A DNA stretch of 64,000 bases from Hibiscus mutabilis (Eukaryota; Streptophyta; Magnoliopsida; Malvales; Malvaceae): positions 23,525,188 through 23,589,187 of the forward strand of contig CM033747.1 of assembly GCA_019671005.1 (NCBI GenBank), read 5' to 3'. The translations under genes and the position numbers were made by a program. Shown here one piece after another: positions 57,615 through 64,000 of the stretch (the first letter of the stretch is position 1; the number at the start of each line of letters is the position of its first letter). The notes below the pieces were generated by a model, which was not told the origin of the DNA, did no database searches, and was given only the letters and a program-made list of their open reading frames with translations.

Positions 57615-59194
57615 TAGGTGGTCTTATGACCCACATGGGTAGTGGGTGAGGATGATTTTAGTCTTGCGGGTTGCAGGGCAAAGATGATTTTAGATTTTAT
57701 ATTCACAACGGGTCGTGAGATGAGGATGAAGATGAGTATGGGAATAGTTGTAACACCCTGATCCCAATCCCAATCAAGTACTACATTCGGGTCACCCAAA
57801 AACTAACCCATCAAAATTCCATTTTTAAAACCATAAGTTTAGCCATCATTTTAAAATATTAAACATCTATAAATCCATATAATTTAATAAGATTTATAAA
57901 TAAGTTTACAAAATAGGGGCTCTAAGTTTAAAACATCGTAAATCAAAATAACATTTCAATAGAGTTTACAGACTCAATAACTTGTAAGACTCTATGAATA
58001 CATAAGCCCAAAACTAAAATTTAAGCACTATACTCTGAATCAAGAAGGTGATGGAAAATCCCTTCTTGATGTGCTCCTCGACCACGAATAACCTACTAAC
58101 CTGCGAACGAAAACAACGATTCCGAACGCTGAGCTTACAAAGCTCAGTGGTACATTTTTACTTTACCATAATTCGTGATTATCATCAAATAAGAATGCAA
58201 GATAAATACAGTATAAAGAGCATAGATAAGGATTTACTATCTATGAGTTATCATCTAGCCTACACTAGCTAGAGATTCTTAGATCACCTATCTCAAGGCA
58301 TCAACAAGTCTACAAGAAGTCTTACAAGTTCCACCATTCTTTACCATACTCGAGGTCACATAGCCTATCGAGTTATTCGAGCTCACTCAGGCCATCGAGT
58401 TAGTTCATACCGTACCCTGATCACTCAGCCATCGGGTACATAAGCTATCATATATAGCATCCACACAGCATACATAAATATAGCCATACATCATCTACAT
58501 AATGACCAATGAAGCCCTACTTTTTTTGTGCTCACACAACCATCGGGTTACCCGTGCTCACATAGCCGTCAGGTTAAAAGGATCGTATCCAAGTCACCAT
58601 AGCCATAGATACATCCTAGACATACTTGGATCATATTAGCCACAAGTAATCTTTACCTGAGGTCACTCAACCTATCAAGTTACTCAAGCTCACTCAGCCT
58701 ATCGAGTTTATTACCTTATCCGGATCACCATAGCCACAGATAGGTCTCTAACTGCACCTAGATAACTCAGCCCGTGGGTACGTCGGATGTACTTGTTCAC
58801 TCATCCCAACGCATCCCATCATATAAATATCATAATACTGACTCTAGGACATCTAGATTCCTTTTTCTCGGTCATAAAACAATACAAGTTCCCCGAGCAC
58901 TCATACACCTCACCAAGAGGTAAGTGGCACCAAGCCAAGCCATCAAACAAATGCCCCAAAGGCATAACACTAACCATCATGATTATCTCGATTCATCAAT
59001 TACCAAGTTATTATATGATATACTCATCAAAAAGGGTTAAATTTCGGTTTCTTAGTTTTACAATTCACTTTACCACATTTGAAGACCCTTGGACCAAAGC
59101 CCTCAAATTATCAACCCCTCAAACTCAATTTCAACATTTACAGGCAGATTGCCCAGTGGGTATCGATACCCACTTGGTGTCAATACCCCCTGGG

Positions 59195-59858
59195 TAGGGG
59201 TGTTTAAAAATGTCGACTCGGTTGACCCAACTCGATGACCCGAACCTTAAATAGCCGGGTAATTCTTTAAAAATTACCCAACTAGGACGAGTACCTGACC
59301 CGCGATTTTTTTCGGGTAGTTGGGCTAGGTCTGGCCAATTGATTTTGGTAACCAGGTACCCGACCCAACTTGATACTTTTAATATATGTATTTTTTTAGT
59401 TTTAAAATATATTTTTATTTTAGGTTCCTTAATATTTTTACTTAAAAGCTAAATTTAAATCCCTAAATTATTTCTATGTTTGTATTATGTACTATTAAGT
59501 TTTAAAATTTTCAAGTATATTTTTTTATTAAATAGAGAGGTATTACATTACCATACCGGGATTCGAAAAAAAAAAGCGAGATTAATATTTTTAATGTCTT
59601 TCTGGTTATAAACTTTAATATGTAAATATATCTAAATATTTCATCTTAAAACTAACTTTAAATCACTAATTTTTGTGTTTGGATTATGTATTATGAATTT
59701 TTAAATTTTATGTGTTTACTATATAATTTTTTAAAACTTTTAAATTTTAAAAATAAATAAATAAAATGTGAAACGGTTACATGTTACCCGATTTTCTAGG
59801 TACCCGACGGGCCGGGACACGGGCCAACATATGTAGTACCCGAGAATGAACACCCCTG
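59195..59858. mobile_element. Non-autonomous hAT element, 664 bp
   Basis: Ends TAGGGGTGTT and AACACCCCTG are inverted repeats (9 of 10 pair). The 8-bp flanks CCCCTGGG (59187-59194) and CCCTTGGG (59859-59866) differ at one position. Subterminal GTACCCGA/CCCGACC words and an AT-rich centre are usual for hAT derivatives. It sits inside the GTATCGATAC cluster of the solo LTR. No transposase. Confidence 0.85.
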
Positions 59859-60589
59859 CCCTTGGGTATCGATACCATTTCTCGCTACTAGAATTTTAAT
59901 AGAACATGGGGTATCGATACCGGCTTCCCAAATACCATATCGAAGCCTAGAAATGGCTTTTGAAGGCTCGAGAAATCATTTCCCAAGCCCCCAAAAGGAA
60001 ACCTTAACCCCTCAACTCGATCCTACATCTTATTGGAGTTAATTAGGGTGGTTTTCTACCATTTTTACACCTTATTATTGATTAATCCGGATTTCACCAT
60101 TAAAAGGGGTTTAAGCTACCAAAATACCCAACTAGAAATCTTAAACCATAACACCAAGTAAAGCAATTACTTTAAGTAGGAGTCAAAGATGTACTGACCT
60201 TTAAGCAACTAACCCGAATTTGCTTCACACACTCACAAACCTCAACTTCTTCTATTTGGCTCCAACTTGAATAAACCCCAAAACACCTCATTTTTTACCT
60301 TACAACAAGGAAACGAATCAAGACTTCAATAAACCTTTTAGGGAAAAGTCTAACTATGAATTTACACCTTTAAATCCAAAGAAAAAGACCAAAAAGCTTT
60401 AAACTTCCAAAACCTATAAATACAACTCTTACTTTTCCACCACAAAACTATGTTTTTCATGAAGCTCAAGAAGAAGAGATTAACATATCTCAATCTTGAA
60501 ACCCAAAATGAACAAATGATTGGTAAAGTTTGGACCTTTGAAGCACGAAACAAGTTTGAAGGAAGAGAGAAATGAGGGTGTGTGGGAGT

Positions 60590-61248
60590 AGACCTGGCAA
60601 ACTTGACCCGATACTCGAGAACCGAACTAATTTACACGAATTGAGAACCAAAATCGACCCGAACATGATGACCCAAATCTGATCCAAAACCCAAAATAAA
60701 GTGAACTGGACCAAAACGAACTAAATTTTAGTTGAACCAAAAAAGGACCCCGATTTGCAACTGAACCAAATAAAACCAAACCGATTTCACCAGAATAGAA
60801 AGCAACCCGAACCGAAGGCAACCAAAAATAAAAATATATATTAAAATAAATAAATAAAGATGAGATGTGAATTACCGTACAACACACCAAAAAGCCAAAT
60901 ATACAAGATATATAAAGTCATATATAGGGTGGAAAAACCTAACTCGGCCTGAAAACCCGACTAAAACCGATTGATCTCCTATTAAAACGATATTGACCCA
61001 ACCCGAAATCAATTGATCCAAAAAATGACTCAAAAACAATCAAACCGAAAGTCAACATAACCAAAAATCAATCGAATTGAAGTCTCTACCCGATACCCGA
61101 ATCAAAATCACCATAGACTCGAACTAAAACCAAACCAGACCCGAACCGAACTGAACCAAATTTAAACTGAATATAGTCAGACCCAAAATGAACTGAATCA
61201 AAATGACCCAAATTGAAACTGAACCGAATAACCCGTTTGACACCTCTA
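60590..61248. mobile_element. Probable hAT-like element, 659 bp
   Basis: Ends TAGACCTGGCAAAC and GTTTGACACCTCTA are imperfect inverted repeats (11 of 14). The inside is full of CCGAAC/AACCGA words, a composition common in small plant hAT derivatives. No target duplication was found. It interrupts the reverse X-family LTR, which supports insertion. Confidence 0.6.
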
Positions 61249-61829
61249 GAATGTAAAAGATGAAGAAGATGATGTCATCTTGTCCCCACTCCTTCTTATT
61301 CACGTGATATACGAAGGGAAATATTGGAATTCAGCCAACTTTTTGAATAAAGATACAATCACATCATATAAACCTCAAGTTCCATCCTTTCTACAAAAAT
61401 GTCCATTTCCAAACCCACAAAGCTCAATAATCATCTAAATATGCCCAAACTTTGCCCAATTTGTCCAGTTACTCAATTCAACACGAAGGTCCATGACTTG
61501 GGCCAGCGTCCAATGTTGACTCAAAAATTTATTTCGTTACAATAATACCCTTTGCACCCGCTCCGTTCCATTTACATCATTAAGTTTTAAAAAGTTTTTC
61601 CCCCTACATTTTTATGCTTTTATTGAAATTTTTAATTTTTTAATACAATGGAAGAATATTATTGGACTACGTCATACTTTTTAACAAAAATATCAAAGAC
61701 TTAATGTAATAATGGGATGAGAGTTAGAGGGGCAGATTAAATAAAATAAAAAGAGTTAAAAATGACAATTTTAGTATAGTACAAGGACTAAAATAGGTAT
61801 TAACCCGAATGAATAAACCCAAGAGCAGT

Positions 61830-63253
61830 TGTTGGGCTCGATTTCTTCAATCGTTTTTGCTTGACAAGTGGTGGAGAAGTGGAATTTAGGTGAATGGTGG
61901 TGAAAGCAATGAAAAAAATTGGACAGAAGAATTTTAGAGTGGTTTGAGCTTCTAACCAAGCTCTACATTCACTACCTTAGCTTCCCCACCAAGGATTTCC
62001 AAATTCACTAAGAATTTCTTCCCCTTTTCCCAAGCTCAAGAGGTAACCCTTACAAATACAAGGCTTATACCCCAAAGCCTTGTAAAACACTCTTTAAACA
62101 AAGAGAAAAAGAAAGCAAACAAAGAAATCCTCACTATGTAGATTGTTTGCACAATTAAGCTCTCACCCAAACTTAATACACTAGAGCATACATTGACAAT
62201 TTAGCTCACAAGTGTTTGGCTATGAAGAAAATGAAAATTTAAGTACAAAGACTCTTTTCTAAATCATTGAGATGTTGGCATTAAGATCATTAGTTGTTCC
62301 AGGTGCTTGAAGGGTCCTTTTATCCTCTCAAATGAGTTCCTAGCCGTTGGTGATCATTGGGGATGAATTGGAGCCGTTGAGATGATTTCCAAGAAAAATT
62401 TCCCATTCTGGAGCTATTAGTACCAGTACACGAGAACTCGTATCAGTACACCCCTATTTTGGGAAATAACCATTATAGGCTAAAAAAGGCAGAGGTTTTG
62501 AAACCTCTAGGGTGGTTTCGAAACCACCATGTTTGTACTGGTACGGCAGAAGCTGTATCGATAAGGGATTTTGCTTTTGGAATTTCTGAATTGAAACACG
62601 TATCGATACGAGAAGATGGGTATCGATACGGGGCTTTAATTTTTGATAATTTGCTATTTAAAAATGTTTTAAAGCCTCCCAAAACCTTTTGAAAACACCT
62701 CAAACATATTTTCAAGTTGTTTGAACTTTAAATCATTTTTGCAATATTTTCAATTTAGTCCAAAAGTATTTTTCAATTATTATATCAAAATAAAAATCTC
62801 AACAATCTCCCCCTTTTTGATATAATAAAACCAACTTGAAAATTTGTTTTAGTGATTCTCCCTCTTACTAAAAATAATTTTTGAAAAAGAGATTTGTTTT
62901 CGAAAATATTAAAAGCCTCCCTTTTTTCATTTGAAATTTCATTTTTTCAAACCTTTCTCCCCTTCTTGTTATATCAAAAATGATTCAAACCAAGTTTGAA
63001 AAACCATAAAGTACCATATCAATGGAGAGTTAAAGAAAATTTGACAAAATAATAATTTTGTTAAAAAAAAATGGCTCAACTTATCAATTAGGATGTTAGT
63101 CCAACAATTCATGATCAAAAAAGAAATTGAATTTTAATAAACTAAATAAATCAAATAAAAATACAAGAAATTCAATTTAAATTTACCACTTGAATTAAAG
63201 GTAGGATGTGAAGCCTTCCTTCTTCGAGTGATCTTCCTTGTGTTCATAGAGCT
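61830..63253 (-). mobile_element. 3' end of a second SIRE-like Copia (Z'), reverse
   Basis: The 3' LTR lies at 61830-62804 (975 bp, plus-strand TGTTGGGCTC...CTCAACA) and matches the Z LTR. Then, reading backward, come the polypurine tract (plus CTCCCCCTTTTTG, 62807-62819) and the same 3' untranslated sequence as Z (62820-63253), which is cut at 63253 by a new LTR. Coding parts lie outside the window or are lost. The LTR holds motif copies at 62410-62640. Confidence 0.82.
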
Positions 63254-64000
63254 TGTAACACCCCGGTTTTGGGCCTAGATGTTTTAAGGGTTGGTTCGAA
63301 GGTCTGGTGGACCGGTATTAGAGATTCAGTCAATTTTGGGATTAAATCAGATTAAATATTTTTGAAGGCGATAAAATTTTGGAAAAATATTCTAAAATCA
63401 TTATTTAATATATTATTGATTTTGGTGAAATCAATTTTGGAAAACGAGTTTTGGAAATCGGATATTTTGGACTAGTGACCAAAATGCAAACTTTGAAAAC
63501 TGTTTTACAAAGAGTCAAAACTTTGAATCTTTAAGGAGATAATTGCCCAAAAGAATAATATCAGACTTTATCCCTTAATTGGCTATTTTTAAAGTGTTTT
63601 GGAAAAATATAAATAGGTCGGGGAGAATTAATTTGGTGATTAAATCTTTTAAACAAAAATCACGCAACTAACTTTCTCAAAATATTTTCTCTCAAAATCT
63701 CTCCAGCCAAACATCATTTTCTTCTTCTAAATCTTCAGGTAAATATTTCTTTTCTTAAATCTTTTGTTTTCAAATGATTTCTTGTTGTTAGTTTGTTAAA
63801 ACCTTATTGTTTCAACTTTGTTTTCTCATGTAAATCATCCAATTAAGGGAGAAAGCATCCATTAGAGGTAAGGTTCGAACTTCTCCTCTAATGAAAGGTT
63901 CTTTACTGAAATTCCCAAGTTGTTGACTCTTTACAATTGTTTTCTAATGTATTTTGATAGTTTAATTAAGGAAAATTGGTTTAATTGTTTTTGATTGATG
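63254..64000 (+). repeat. Start of another LTR, running past the window end
   Basis: TGTAACACCCCGG at 63254 has the typical start of plant Ty3-gypsy LTRs and abruptly interrupts Z'. A TATA box TATAAATA at 63608-63615 is followed by a CT-rich leader-like stretch (63660-63740) and two donor-like sites (TTCAG|GTAAAT near 63738, AGAG|GTAAGG near 63867). GAGCT just before the start is the likely left target duplication. Confidence 0.6.
63608..63615 (+). promoter_or_regulatory. TATA box of the terminal LTR
   Basis: TATAAATA in AAATATAAATAGGTCGGGG, about 350 bp into the LTR. A start site would be expected near 63640, just before a pyrimidine-rich leader. Confidence 0.55.

Larger units (their letters stand above)
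57749..61541 (-). repeat. Solo LTR of the X family, reverse, with two hAT-like insertions
   Basis: Plus-strand ends TGTAACACCC and CGTTACA; the minus strand aligns with the X LTR throughout (for example CTGAGCTTTGTAAGCTCAG at 58128-58146 and GAGTCAACATTGGA at its start). Removing the two insertions leaves about 2.47 kb. No primer site or polypurine tract adjoins either end, and flanks ATAGT (57744-57748) and ATAAT (61542-61546) look like one diverged 5-bp target duplication, as expected after LTR-LTR recombination. Confidence 0.8.

Noticed and set aside
1..64000. CRISPR array, tRNA or rRNA genes, bacterial-type operons
   Set aside because: None seen; the regularly spaced LTR units have variable arms and no conserved full-length repeat with unique spacers, and the context is a plant nuclear genome.

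Overview
This window is a dense, nested graveyard of transposable elements from a plant nuclear genome. I see no intact host gene, no rRNA or tRNA gene and no CRISPR array. The plant origin is shown by the element classes: Ogre/Tat and Athila Ty3-gypsy elements, a SIRE-like and a second Copia element, LARD-like Ty3-gypsy derivatives with initiator-Met-type primer sites, an L1-type LINE with a C-terminal RNase H, and non-autonomous hAT elements with 8-bp target duplications. The bulk is AT-rich, with target-site duplications, TG...CA LTR termini and stop codons that look like cytosine deamination. A eudicot is likely; the species cannot be fixed from this sequence.

Layout. (1) 1-18604: an Ogre/Tat element on the + strand, cut by the window start: 5' LTR, primer site, leader, ORF1, gag, pro, a predicted 208-bp intron, RT, RNase H, INT, a 3' region with hairpins, and the 3' LTR. 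(2) 18605-21288: the 3' end of another LTR, then a decayed LINE tail. (3) 22098-39920: element X, with 2.7-kb LTRs around only about 0.5 kb of internal DNA. Its right LTR is split by a complete 11.9-kb Athila element (26406-38260) flanked by the 5-bp duplication AGTAC. (4) 40588-41539: a 952-bp hAT element with a perfect 8-bp duplication. (5) 42147-46700: a reverse-strand Copia element with short LTRs. (6) 47116-57614: element Y (LARD-like), split by a SIRE-like Copia (Z) and then rearranged by an inversion of about 1.9 kb. (7) 57749-61541: a reverse solo LTR of the X family carrying two hAT-like insertions. (8) 61830-63253: the 3' end of a second SIRE-like Copia on the reverse strand. (9) 63254 onward: the start of another LTR that runs out of the window.

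The coding parts describe the usual retrotransposon cycle (Gag particle, protease, reverse transcriptase/RNase H, integrase), but every polyprotein is broken by stops or frameshifts, so none of the copies should be autonomous.

The strongest unexplained signal is not protein-coding. Several lineages carry families of short inverted repeats. The Ogre element has (a) an array at about 45-bp spacing in its LTR, with an invariant TATATAGGA centre and arms that change in a compensating way, (b) a 90-bp inverted repeat joining the LTR end to the leader around the primer site, (c) two leader hairpins with the same TATCGT loop, and (d) four modules after integrase with a CCC-loop-GGG core and changing outer arms. 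Athila is peppered with GTTGCC-N-GGCAAC motifs. Unrelated gypsy and Copia LTRs share dense clusters of GTAYCGRTAC-like motifs. These patterns suggest structured RNA or protein-binding arrays.
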